Shown: positions 48,011-58,983 of the stretch, one piece after another | Layout of the letters: each line of letters begins with the position of its first letter | Numbering within the stretch: position 1 is the first letter of the stretch | Origin: Phocoena phocoena | Lineage: Eukaryota > Chordata > Mammalia > Artiodactyla > Phocoenidae | Assembly (NCBI RefSeq): GCF_963924675.1 | Contig: NC_089235.1 | Coordinates: 59,764,220 to 59,828,219 of the forward strand | Reading direction: 5' to 3' | DNA length: 64,000 bases | Made by a program: the position numbers and the translations under genes | Notes under the pieces: model-generated | The model's input: the letters and a program-made list of their open reading frames with translations, nothing else | Databases searched by the model: none | What the model was told of the DNA's origin: nothing

Positions 48011-48240
48011 TCAGAGCCTTCTCGTTCCTCTGACTTCCCTCTCCCGTGGCACCACTCTCACTCTGTCTCGCGGTCTCAATCTTGGCCTTTTCTCCTGTGC
48101 CTTATAGAACAGGTTTTTCTTAGTCTCCTCTCCCTTCTCCGTTTTATAATCTCTTCCTGCCTTTTCTTCCCCTTGCTTGTCTTCTAAGCCCTCTCTCTCC
48201 ATCTCTTTCTTCTCTCCCCTCTCCCACTCCTGCCTCCTTA
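48010..48240. other. Polypyrimidine tract
   Basis: Strong C/T bias on the + strand over more than 200 bp (for example TCTCCTCTCCCTTCTCC, CCCTCTCTCTCCATCTC). The long minus-strand open frame here is a by-product of the purine bias. Confidence 0.8.
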
Positions 48241-49725
48241 CTGACAGAAGAGCCTTCTTGATCGCAAGCTTGGTTCTGTTCCATCCGACTGTATCCAGCG
48301 AGTTCCCTCGGCCCTTGCCTTGTTTGAGGGTTTTACATAGGGACTGAAACGCCATACTAATGCTTGTTGCAGAACTAAAATCTCACATCAGGGTCTTACG
48401 GTCGCAACGTAAGGGCGCTGTTGGAATAAATATGGGAGCCGGGTGCTACCGATGGTCCTAGTATGAGGGCCGTAGTCCCCTGTAAAGGGCTCTGCGAGAC
48501 CCACAATGATGTACTACCAGATGAATCAATGCCATTTGGATGCTCAAGTCTGGCCAGGAGGGCAGTAAAATCATGGTGCTCAGTATTTAATTTCTCCTGA
48601 ATAACCCAGAGTGAATTTTGTAATTTGCAACACTGTAAATTTTGTCAACATGTGGGGAACTAAAACGCTATTTATCCAGTACACTCTGGCTAATCGTACC
48701 CTGGCTTTCTGATTGCCGATTCATTTTGTTCATACTTACAAGGGAATAAATGGATGCCGGAGAAAGCACTTGCCTGGATGAGCTCTGAAACCAAAGCAAA
48801 GGCTGAACTACGGAAGATAATTGGGTTCAGAGCTCAAATGTGCTGCTTCCAGGGAAAAGTGAGTCAATGGACACTGAAGGAGTTACACTCTCAGGTATAA
48901 CTGGGATCAATAAATAAATCTTGGAGGAAAACTGATCTTCCCAGACTCCCTGGTCATTCCAGACACATACTTGTCCATCATATATTTCATTGGCCAACGA
49001 TACAAATATAACCTCTCTTACCAAAATTCTGTCAACTAGAGAATTCTATTGGCCAGAAATGTCTATTGTTGGTGCTTTGCTAGTATACTTTGATATATAT
49101 TATATGTAATGTATATGTACTTATATATAATCATATAGTATGGATGTGCTATATCATAGTTATATATATCATATGCTATATCTCTTGCATGTATAAAATA
49201 TAACTATCGGAGCTTTGCTAGTAAAATTGAATATGTAACAAGTAATATGTAATACATATAATCATAATAAAGAACTTGTGGTTCAGTTAAACTATGAAGC
49301 ACATCTCTAATAATTTAAGAAATCCATTCATCAAAGATTTTGCACAAAAGAACCTGGAATACCAAATTGTGTTCAGTTAGTTCCCATGTTAAGAATATTT
49401 TATTGTGTTTTAAAGATTCATATGTACATACAAAATCAGATTTGGTTTTTCTTTCTTGTTTCTTGAATGCTGTATATTGAATGATACATATGATTTGATA
49501 TATTATAATCTGTACAAGGTATTGATACATCTGCTGCTTTTGTCTGCCCAGTGCGTCTTCCTCCTCATTGTGAATTGTGTCCCAATTTATCTTTGGGGAA
49601 CTACCCCTCCCCACTGCAAGCAGTAAAATAATTTATATTTAAAGGATATTTGTTTAATCAAATAGTCTCCACGAATAATTTACTTATTTTTCCTTTTGGA
49701 TTGTTTTCAGGTCAGGTGGTTCCCT
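48241..49725. other. Intergenic, with AT-rich patch
   Basis: A second small CpG cluster around 48400-48480. 49080-49275 is TATA/ATAT-rich low complexity with two related CTTTGCTAGTA phrases (about 49075 and 49211). No gene seen. Confidence 0.5.
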
Positions 49726-49730
49726 TTTGT

Positions 49731-50062
49731 AACTTCCCTGGTGGCGCAGTGGTTAAGAATCCGCCTGCCAATGCAGGGGACACGGGTTCAAGCCCTGGTC
49801 TGGGAGGATCCCACATGCCGCAGAATAACCAAGTCCGTGTGCCACAGCTACTGAGCCTGCGCTCTAGAGCCCATGAGCCACAACTACTGAGCCCACGCGC
49901 CAAAAGTACTGAAGCCCGTGTGCCTAGAGCCTGTGCTCTGCAACAAGAGAAGCCACTGCAATGAGAAGCCCGTGCACCGCAGTGAAGGTAGCCCCTGCTC
50001 GCCGCAACTAGAGAAAGCCCTCACGCAGCAACGAAGACCCAAAAAATAAATTAAAAAAAAAA
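49731..50062 (+). mobile_element. CHR SINE, long form
   Basis: ACTTCCCTGGTGGCGCAGTG, GGTTCAAGCCC B box, a long middle of repeated ACAACTACTGAGCCC-type phrases, GCAACGAAGACCC and A-rich tail. Same form as the copy at 18440. No clear target-site duplication seen. Confidence 0.93.
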
Positions 50063-51359
50063 TTGGGAGTTGGGATCATGCAATATCACACATTAAAACA
50101 ACAACAACATTCTTTCTTCCCCACAAATCAATTACATTGAGGCCACTGGGGCAATGTTTTTCTCAAGTTCATAATCCAAGCAGTTTCTTTTCATCTCTGC
50201 CCGCCTCGCCCCTCCTTTCCTGAGAGCTCATTATTTCCACTGTGTTTGGTTTACTGGTGTCTATGACCTTTACTCTCCTCAGTCAGAAAAGTAAAGAACA
50301 GAGAAAGTTGATAATGGCATGAGACACTTCAGCCTGTTAAACAGGCATATCCCTGAGGCTCCCTTCTTCTGCAGTTTTTTGATAGGTTTGGGGATATAAC
50401 TGAACTCTCTGTTCTCCCTAAGCTGGGAGATTCAGCCACCAGGCTAGCCTGAAGGACCTCACAATACCAGTGTCCCCTGTAACCCAAGCCCGCAGCCTGG
50501 ACCCCAGAACTGTGTCTTAGGAGGAGGTGGCAGCATCATTCATCCATGGGAAAAGCCTGACGCTTTAATAACATCTGCTCTCTACATTGCAAGTTTTACA
50601 CCCCAGTGACTTTTCAGACGATTAATTGCAGTTTTCTCTAAGAGCAAATAGTGAAACTCAGTAGCTCACCTTACTTTGCTGCAGGGATAATTCTCATTTG
50701 GCTAAAATTAAGAATTTAAATAGGTGCCTTAGGAGGCCAGGTAGCTTAAGAACTCCCCGGGTCCTCTTTACAGCTGAGTTACTCTCTACAAGCTCCTGGT
50801 GGAGGAACTACCGGTGACCGAAATGCTGTGAGACTGCTTCTTTAATACACTTTATTAATACTTCTCTCCCCCACCTCCCAGTAAAAACCGGCAATTAGGT
50901 GGCCTATATTCTTGGAGGACAATGTCATCCCTGTTTAGGGACTCCACTGAGATGTTTCTTCATTCATCTGTGAATAAACCATTTTTCTCTCAACTTTCCT
51001 GGTGTGGCACAGTCATCCCTCTAATTCTCTCCTCCTCTCATTTACATATTTCCCACATTATTTATTATAGAAGATCTTGGAAAATGGAGAAGGCAAACAT
51101 GAATAGTTGCCTTGTTTGCGAGTGTCTGGTTTGGATTAGAAGTTGAATACCTCCCACCCCAATCCCACCACCCTACACCCTACTGAGTCTTACCAGGAAG
51201 GGCTCTGAAAGCTTGGAATAATTTTGGTGGCTCTGGGAAAGTAGGTGTTTTTGTACCATCTGCATCTAGACAAAAAGCTTCTTTGTGTCCATTGTACTAC
51301 GCCAACAATAAATTCTTAAAATGAATATTAACTTTATCTAAATTTTTAGTAAAGATCTA
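50063..51359. other. Intergenic, no gene recognised
   Basis: Unique-looking DNA; only short open frames. Confidence 0.5.
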
Positions 51360-51590
51360 ATGACTTAAACTCCCTGTGTTTAAATTTGGACTCTGCCACT
51401 TGCTAACTGTGTAACCTTGGGCAGGCTCTTTATCTCTCTGTGCCCCAGTTTTCTGTAAAATGGGAAGTAATAATAAGGGTACCATTCTCATAGGGTGATT
51501 ATGAGGATTAAATGAGGCAACCTGTGTGATTACCCACCGCTGTCGTACGTAGTAAGTGCTCAATTAATGTTAAGTATTTAACTGCTACAG
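51360..51590 (+). repeat. MIR SINE, well preserved
   Basis: TTTGGACTCTGCCACTTGCT, TGTGTAACCTTGGGCAGG, GTAAAATGGGAAGTAATAAT, ATGAGGATTAAATGAGGC, AGTAAGTGCTCAATTAATG. Confidence 0.92.
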
Positions 51591-51779
51591 GAGAGACCAC
51601 TGTAAATTGGATCCCCATCCTTAACTCAAATATGCAACAAGTATCTACTATCCAGGCTTTTCTTGTCTCTGAGCTACAATGATGAATAAAATACAGTTCC
51701 TATCCTCAGAGAGAAAGCAGTTAGTCCAGGTGAGAGCTACAGAATGTTATATAGCCTACAATATGGTTAGAGACAGTAA

Positions 51780-51960
51780 TAACCATTAACATTTATTGAG
51801 TTCTTAATACTGCGCTGGGCATTTTACAGGATTGCTTTATTTAACAGTTTCAGAAACACATATGGTAGACACTATTATTTATTGTTCAGATGAAGAAACT
51901 AAGGCTTAGAAAGTAAGTTCAGATCTGTCAGACTCCAGAAACTATGCTCTTTACCATTTT
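51780..51960 (-). repeat. MIR SINE
   Basis: TTTATTGAGTTCTTAATACT, GGGCATTTTACAGG, GATGAAGAAACTAAGGCTTA, then TATGCTCTTTACCATT. Confidence 0.8.
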
Positions 51961-52778
51961 TCTTTACTGAATGCTGAGATGCAAATATGTACCATGTGCT
52001 GAGAGCCCACAAATAGAGGGTCTGACTATATTTTCAGAACCTGTGGATAGGATGTGACACATGAGCTGAGTCTTCATGGAAGAAGGAAAACTTAGCCAAA
52101 CAATGAAGGGGAGGGGAAAGCATTCAAAACCATGCAGGTATGGCCGTGACCTGATAGGACTGTGGGTGCAGATGGTGGGCAGGGGTGATGGAAATGGGCA
52201 GGTCCATTGGGAACAGCCTGGGACACAATGGTATAGAATTTGGATTCTGGTCATGTGTTCAAGAGAGGTTTATAAGAAGAGATAACACAAGATCGAAAAC
52301 CAAGCAAACAAAAACTTTGCCAACATCAGGCCAGCCTAGGGGAGACCCCTGAACAAAACTCCAGAATAAAATAAAGGCCAGGGGTCCTTCCACACACAGA
52401 GGAGATAAGCACAGGGAGGTGGGCACCACATTCACCTGTGTGCTTATTTGACGACTTTCTATCTCCCCCACCAGGCTGTTGATTTTATCAGTGTGGTGCC
52501 CATGCTAACTTGGTTCACTATTTTTATTGTAAAACCTAACACACTCCTGGTCCTTAGTAGATGTCCTATAAATATATATTGCCTGAAATTTTAGATGACT
52601 AAAAGCTCAGAAGAGGGGCACCAGCCATTGTACACCAAAACAAGGTGATCCTTGAGCTGAGCCTTGAAGGATAATTAGACATTAACAGGCAAATGGCGGG
52701 AGACAGGGACGCTTTGGAGAGGAAAGGTCATTGGCCAAAGATACGGAAGCACAACCAAGTAGGTTAATCTGGCTAGAA
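51961..52778. repeat. Old dispersed repeat pieces and L2 end
   Basis: Phrases at 52050-52200 and 52640-52770 (GAGCTGAGTCTTCATGG; GAGCTGAGCCTTGAAGG) belong to the unnamed dispersed repeat. 52420-52600 resembles an L2 3' end (TAGTAGATGTCCTATAAATA). No gene. Confidence 0.45.
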
Positions 52779-52988
52779 CAGGGTTTCTCAGCCTCAGCAC
52801 TACTGACGTTTCGGCTAATTCTTTGCCCTGTGTAGCTGTTCTGTGCATTGTAGGATGTTTACCAGCACCCCGGCCTCTACCCAGTAGATACCAGAGGCAT
52901 CATCCTCTATTCCCTGCACCAGTGACCACCATCAAAGACACCTCCAGATACTGCCAAAAGTTCACCCACTACCAATTCAGAACCACTG
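52779..52988 (-). mobile_element. MER20 (hAT-Charlie), near full length
   Basis: From CAGGGTTTCTCAGCCTC to CAGAACCACTG with GTGCATTGTAGGATGTTTAC and CCCCGGCCTCTACCCAGTAG between: antisense MER20 with both terminal inverted repeats recognisable. Confidence 0.85.
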
Positions 52989-53021
52989 CCAGGGTTTTTT
53001 TGCTTTTTTCTTTGTTTTAAC

Positions 53022-53245
53022 ATGTTTGAGAACTTCCAGTCATGTGGAAGAAAATATTTTTTTCCACATGACTAGTGACATCATTGCACTATGTCCTCAG
53101 ACACAAGTGAACAGCCGAAAGAAACCAATAGAAGATACCCATTTAAAGGAATTTAATTTAGAAAGAATCAGAATGGGGAGAAATGGGAGAATTTTAAGTG
53201 CATTTGAAACACAAGCCTTCTGAAGAAGTTATTTGAGTTTTAATA
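53022..53245 (-). other. 3'-transduced segment (copy 2)
   Basis: Non-L1 sequence between the L1 3' end and the outer poly(A) remnant. It is the inverse of 32916-33118 (12 mismatches in ~200 bp) but ends ~110 bp earlier, at TTCTCAAACATGTT before the A-rich tail. Contains a 12-bp-arm palindrome AGTCATGTGGAA ... TTCCACATGACT (53038-53073). Confidence 0.88.
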
Positions 53246-53632
53246 TTATTTAATATTAAATAATAAAATTTAGTATTATTTTTAACATCTTTCTTGCAGT
53301 ATAATTGCTTTACAATGTTGTGTTAGTTTCTGCTGTATAACAAAGTGAATCAGCTATATGTATACATACATCCCCATATCCCCTCCCTCTTGAGTCTCCC
53401 TCCCACCCTCCCTATCCCACTCCTTTAGGTGGTCACAAAGCACCAAGCTGATCTCCCTGTGCTATGCAGCTGCTTCCCACTAGCTATTTTACATTTGGTA
53501 GTGTATATATGTCCATGACACTCTCTCACTTCGTCCCAGCCCCTTCCCGTGTCCTCAAGTCCATTCTCTACGTGTGTCTTTATTCCTATCCTGCCCCTAG
53601 GTTCTTCAGAATCTTTTTTTTTTTTAGATTCC

Positions 53633-53635
<3 letters not shown>

Positions 53636-53690
<55 letters not shown>
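53636..53690. repeat. (TA)n(TG)n microsatellite
   Basis: About 9 TA then 16 TG units at the end of ORF2 in the antisense L1. The + strand L1 has a shorter one at the same place (about 32493-32519). Confidence 0.95.
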
Positions 53691-56022
53691 GCATATGATA
53701 TTTGGTTTTCTCTTTCTGACTTACTTCACACTGTATGACAGACTCTAGGTCCATCTACCTCACTACAAATAACTCAATTTCATTTTTTATGGCTGAGTAA
53801 TATTCCATTGTATTTATGTGCCACATCTTCTTTATCCAGTCACCTGTCGATAGACACTTATGTTGCTTCCATGTCCTATCTATCGTAAATATGCTGCAAT
53901 GAACATTGTGATACACGACTCTTTTGAATTATGGTTTTCTCAAGGTATATGCCCAGTAGTGGGATTGCTGGGTCATATGGTAGTTCTATTTTTAGTTTTT
54001 AAGGAACCTCCATACTGTTCTCCATAGTGGCTGTAACAATTTACATTCCCACCAAGAGTGCAAGAGGGTTCCCTTTTCTCCACACCCTCTCCAGCATTTA
54101 TTGTTTGTAGAGTTTTTGATGATGGCCATTCTGACTGGTGTGAGGTGATATCTCATTGTAGTTTTGATTTGCATTTCTCTAATGATCAGTGATGTTGAGT
54201 ATCCTTTCATGTGTTTGTTGGCAATCTGTATATCTTCTCTGGAGAAATGTCTATTTATGTCTTCTGCTTATTTTTGGATTGAGTTGTTTGTTTTTTTGAT
54301 ATTGAGCTGCTTGTATATTTTGGAGATTAATCCTTTGTCAGTTGCTTCATTTGCAAATATTTTCTCCCATTCTGAAGGTTGTCTTTTCGTCTTGTTTATG
54401 GTTTCCTTTGCTGTGCAAAAGCTTTTAAGTTTCATTAGGTCCCATTTGTTTATTTTTGTTTTTATTTCCATTTCTCTAGAAGGTGGGTCAAAAAGGATCT
54501 TGCTGTGATTTATGTCATAGAGGGTTCTACCTATGTTTTCCTCTAAGAGTTTGATAGTGTCTGGCCTCACATTTAAGTCTTTAATCCATTTTGTATTTAT
54601 TTTAGTATGGTGTGAGGGAGTGTTCTAATTTCATTCTTTTACATGTAGCTATCCAGTTTTTCCAGCACCACTTATTGAAGAGGCTGTCTTTTCTTCATTG
54701 TATATTCTTGCCTTCTTTATCAAAGATCAGGTGACCATATGTGTGGGGGTTTATCTCTGGGCTTTCTATCCTGTTCTGTTGATCTATATTTCTGTTTTTG
54801 TGCCAGTACCATACTGTCTTGATTACTGTAGCTTTGTAGTAGAGTCTGAAGTCAGGGAGCCTGATTCTTCCAGTTCCATTTTTCTTTCTCAAGATTGCTT
54901 TGGCTATTCGGGTTCTTTTGTGTTTCCATACAAATTGTGAAATTTTTTGTTCTAGTTCTGTGAAAAATGCCAGTGGTAGTTTGATAGCGATTGCATTGAA
55001 TCTGTAGATTGCTTTGGGTATTAGAGTCATTTTCACAACGTTGATGCTTCCGTTCCAAGCACAGGATATATCTCTCCATCTCTTTGTACCATCTTTAATT
55101 TCTTTCATCACTGTCTTATAGTTTTCTGCATACAGGTCTTTTGTCTTCTTAGGTAGGTTTATTCCTAGGTATTTTATTCTTTTGTTGCAATGGTAAATGG
55201 GAATGTTTCCTTATTTTCTCTTTCAGATTTTTCATCATTAGTGTATAGGAATGCAGCAGATTTCTGTGCATTAATTTTGTATCCTGCTACTCTATCAAAT
55301 TCATTGATTAGCTCTAGTAGTTTTCTGGTAGCATCTTTAGGATTCTGTATGCATAGTATCATGTCATCTGCAAAGTGACAGTTTTACTTCTTCTTTTCCA
55401 GTTTGGATTCCTTTTCTTTTCCTTCTCTGACTGTTGTGGGTAAAACTTCCAAAACTATGGTGAATAACTGTGGTCAGAGTGGGCAACCTTGTCTTGCTCC
55501 TGATCGTAGTGGAAATGGTTTCAGTTTTTCACCACTGAGAATGAGGTTTGCTGTGGGTTTGTCGTATATGGCCTTTATTATGTTGAGGTAAGTTCCCTCT
55601 ATGCCTACTTTCTGGAGGGTTTTTATCATAAATGGATGTTGAATCTGTCTAAGGCTTTTTCTGCATCTATTGAGATCATAATATGGTTTTTATCTTTCAA
55701 TTTGTTAATATGGTTTATCACATTGATTTTCACATATTGAAGAATCTTTGCATTCCTGGGATAAACCCCACTTGATCATGGTGTATGATCCTTTTAATGT
55801 GCTGTCGGATTCTGTTTGCTAGTATTTTGCTGAGAATTTTTGCAACTATGTTCTTCAGTGATACTGGCCTGTAGTTTTCCTTCTGGGGGACATCTTTGTC
55901 TGGTTTTTGTATCAGGGTGATGTTGTCCTCATAGAATGAGTTTGGGAGTGTTCCTCCCTTTGCTACATTTTGGAAGAGTTCGAGAGGGATAGGTGTTAGC
56001 TCTTCCCTAAATGTTTTATAGA
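53691..56022 (-). pseudogene. L1 ORF2 pseudogene (N-terminus deleted)
   Basis: Antisense translation gives reverse transcriptase and C-terminal parts ([76 protein letters not shown] at the end). The endonuclease domain is missing. A 2-bp deletion by the FADD box (~55370) shifts the frame. Dead. Confidence 0.92.
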
Positions 56023-56726
56023 ATTCGTTTTTTGATAGACTATTTCCTTTCCCATATTAGGGAAGTTTTCAACTATAATCTCTTCAACTATTTTCTCAGT
56101 CTTTTTTTTTTTTTGCGGTATGCAGGCCTCTCACTGTTGCGGCCTCTCCCGCCGCAGCGCACAAGCTCCGGACGCACAGGCTCAGCGGCCATGGCTCACA
56201 GGCCCAGCTGCTCCACAGCATGTGGGATCTTCCCGGACCGGGGCACAAACCCATGTCCCCTGCATCGGCAGGTGGACTCTCAACCACTGTGCCACCAGGG
56301 AAGCCCCTCAGCCCCTTTCTTTTCTCTTCTTCTTCTGGGACCCCTATAATTTGAATGTTGGTGTGTTTAATGTTGTCCCAGAGGTCTCTAAGACTGTCCT
56401 CAATTCTTTTATTCTTTTTTCTTTATTCTGCTCTCCAGTAGTTATTTCCACTATTTTATCTTCGAGGTCATTTATTCATTCTTCTGCTTCAGTTATTCTG
56501 CTATCGATTCCTTCTAGAGAATTTTTAATTTCATTTATTGTGTTGGTCATCATTGTTTGCTCTTTAGTTCTTTTAGGTCCTTGTTAAATGTTTCTTGCAT
56601 TTTGTCCATTCTATTTCCAAGATTTTGGATCATCTTTACTATCATTACTCTGAATTCGTTTTCAGGTAGACTGCCTATTTCCTCTTCATTTGTTAGGTCT
56701 GATGAGATTTTATCTTGCTCCTTCAT
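56023..56726 (-). pseudogene. L1 ORF1 pseudogene (5' half)
   Basis: Starts at ATG 56726-56724. Begins MKEQDKISSDLTNEEEI, then coiled-coil-type sequence and, with stops, RDLWDNIKHTNIQIIGVPE, as in L1 RNA-binding ORF1p. Ends at the internal deletion after NFPNMGKE. Interrupted by the SINE at 56102-56306 and by frameshifts. Confidence 0.85.
56102..56306 (-). mobile_element. CHR-2-type SINE inside L1 ORF1
   Basis: T-run, GCGGTATGCAGGCCTCTCAC to CCACCAGGGAAGCCC. Duplication CTCAG (56095-56099 and 56307-56311), longer if A-rich bases are counted. Younger than the L1. Confidence 0.93.
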
Positions 56727-57378
56727 CTGCTGTGTATTTCTCTGTCTTATTTTGCTTAACTTACTGTGTTTGGGGTCTCCTTTTCGCAGGCTGCAGGTTT
56801 GTAGTTCCGTTGTTTTTGGTGTCTGTCCCCGGTGGCTAAGGTTGGTTCAGTGGGTTGTGTAGGCTTTCTGGTGGAGGGGACTGGTGCCTGTGTTCTGGTG
56901 GATGAGGCTGGATCTTGTCTTTCTGGTGGGCAGGACTGCGTCCAGTGGTATGTTTTGGGGTTTCTGTGAACTTATTATGATTTTAGGCAGCCTCTCTGCT
57001 AATGGGTGTGGTTGTGTTCCTGTCTTGCTAGTTGTTTGGCATGAGGTATCCAGCACTGGGGCTTGCTGGTCATTGAGTGGAGCTGGGTCTTAGCATTGAG
57101 ATGACAATCTCTGGGAGAGCTCTCGCCAATTGATATTACATGGGGCCGGGAGGTCTCTGGTGGTCCAATGTCCTGAACTCAGCTCTCCCACCTCAGAGGC
57201 TCAGGCCTGACACCCGGCTGGGGCACCAAGACCCTGTCAGCCACACGGCTGCTAGTGTTGGAGGGTCTCCTGCAGAGGCGGGGGTGGCTGTGGCTCAAGG
57301 ACATTGGCAGCAGAAGTTCTGGGAAGTACTCCTTGGCGTGAGCCCTCCCAGAGTCCGCCATTATCCCCACCAAAGACC
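56727..57378 (-). other. L1 5' UTR
   Basis: Region upstream of ORF1 in the antisense L1, GC-richer than its flank, ending at the right target-site duplication. L1 5' UTRs carry the internal promoter; whether this one is complete is unknown. Confidence 0.7.
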
Positions 57379-57397
57379 CTGCCAGGGGTTTTTTTTG

Positions 57398-58754
57398 TTT
57401 GTTTTGAGTGAGGAAAAAAAATTATGAGGACATAACACAAGATGCTGCTAGAGAGAAAAGCAGAGGGGAGATTTTAAAAGACATGTGTGTCATAACCAAA
57501 GTGGATGGGCTTAGCCTGAGCTCAGTGGAAAATCCCTGAGGGATTGAAACAGAGCAGTGCCACGAACACAGCCTTGTGTTTTGGAAAATTGCTTGGCAGT
57601 GGTGGTTCGCAGGGGGTCAGGCGTGTCTGCAAGGAGAACAGGCTGTTATCAGTCCTCCACGCAGGAAGAGATGAGAGCCTGACCTGAGGCCACGGCAGGA
57701 GAGCAGGATGGGAACTGAGAGCTCCTCAGGAGGTTAAACCCACAGCACTCAGTTGTGAAGAAAGATGGTGTCAGCAGAGATGAGATGAAAGCAACCCTTT
57801 CAAGGATTAAGGGGAAGCTAACCAAGAGACCACTTGCTGGAAGCTAAACTGCTAATACACAACTGAAGGATGCTAATCAGATGAACAAGTGTGAAGTGAA
57901 AATGCCAACCCCAGTGAAGAATCCTGCCAAAGGTAGCACGGGCAAATGGAGAACAATGCGAGCAGCACTAGTGGGACGGTCCTGAAAATCGAGTCAAACT
58001 GCACGAAAGGATTCTGGCAGAGGGAAACAGATGGTTGTCACGATGGCCTCAGTCACTTGACAAGGTGGATAAAGAACTGTTGCCAGGGAAGAAGTAATAA
58101 AAGCAGGATTTTGCCAGCATGAGGTGCTGCTATGGCCTTTGCTTCAGAGCATGCCTCTGGAGGCAAGGAGAAGGAAAATAAATATGGAATGACGGAGGGA
58201 AATCAATTAGCCCCTCACAGATGGCCTTCCACATCCTAGACAGTGTTATTGTCCCTAACATGAAAGGTTAAATAAGGTAGGAAGAGAAGTAACATGGGGA
58301 GGGTTGTGTCCAGGGCTTTATGAGATAACCTCACAGTAGCAGGATTGCCCACAGGGCTCATAGGACAGCTGTGAAGGATGGGACCCGGACCAAGCCGGCC
58401 AGGCTGATGCCTGAGAGCTCAGGCCAAGCTCCCCTGATCAGGTGGAAAGTCAGGCTTGCAGAACAGAACTGAGACAGTTACGGGCCCTGAAAATTCCATT
58501 GACTGGAGAAACCCATAGGGTGTATGTGGGGTTTTGGTGGGGGGTAGAGATGGATGGATTGTTTAAAACAGGATGTTTTCTTCCTATTAAGTATATTATT
58601 TCCACAAGTTTATATTACACAAGTTTACATCTTGAAGTAAGTAGCACAACAGGCTGGCTCATGAAACAGCACAGAAAAAAGACTACTATATGATTAAAAG
58701 TGGAGAATTACATAAGGTACTTAAGCTAGACTCTGGCTTCATGTGATGCTCAAC
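57398..58754. other. Intergenic, unique
   Basis: No repeat or gene recognised in 1.3 kb. A/G-rich in places. Confidence 0.5.
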
Positions 58755-58766
58755 AAATTAAGATGG

Positions 58767-58971
58767 GGCTTCCCTGGTGGCGCAGTGGTTGAGAGTCCGC
58801 CTGCCGATGCAGGGGACACGGGTTCGTGCCCCGGTCAGGGAAGATCCCACGTGCCACGGAGCGGCTGGGCCCGTGAGCCATGGCCGCTGAGCCTGCGCGT
58901 CCGGAGCCTGTGCTCCGCAACAGGAGAGGCCACAGCAGTGAGAGGCCCACGTACCGCAAAAAAAAAAAAAA
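58767..58971 (+). mobile_element. CHR-2-type SINE, young
   Basis: GGCTTCCCTGGTGGCGCAGT, B box GGTTCGTGCCCC, pure A-tail. Perfect duplication AAATTAAGATGG (58755-58766 and 58972-58983). Few changes from the CHR-2 consensus. Confidence 0.97.
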
Positions 58972-58983
58972 AAATTAAGATGG

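Larger units (their letters stand above)
53003..57378 (-). mobile_element. L1 insertion with 3' transduction and internal deletion
   Basis: Reads right to left: 5' UTR (to ~56727), 5' half of ORF1, an internal deletion joining it to ORF2 at the reverse-transcriptase domain (~56022), ORF2 C-terminus, cetacean-type 3' UTR, transduced sequence, T-rich tail (52995-53021). Target-site duplication CTGCCAGGGTTTTTTTG (52986-53002) and CTGCCAGGGGTTTTTTTTG (57379-57397). It landed on the end of the MER20 copy. A CHR SINE later entered ORF1. Confidence 0.9.

Noticed and set aside
47699..48355. Open frames of 162 (+) and 114 (-) codons around the CpG patch
   Set aside because: They span MIR sequence and the polypyrimidine tract. 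Composition is low-complexity and no domain is recognised.
32922..53223. Two similar 65-codon open frames (32922-33119 minus; 53026-53223 plus)
   Set aside because: They lie in the duplicated 3'-transduced segment. Of 12 base differences about 10 change an amino acid, so there is no coding constraint. Similarity comes from L1 transduction.
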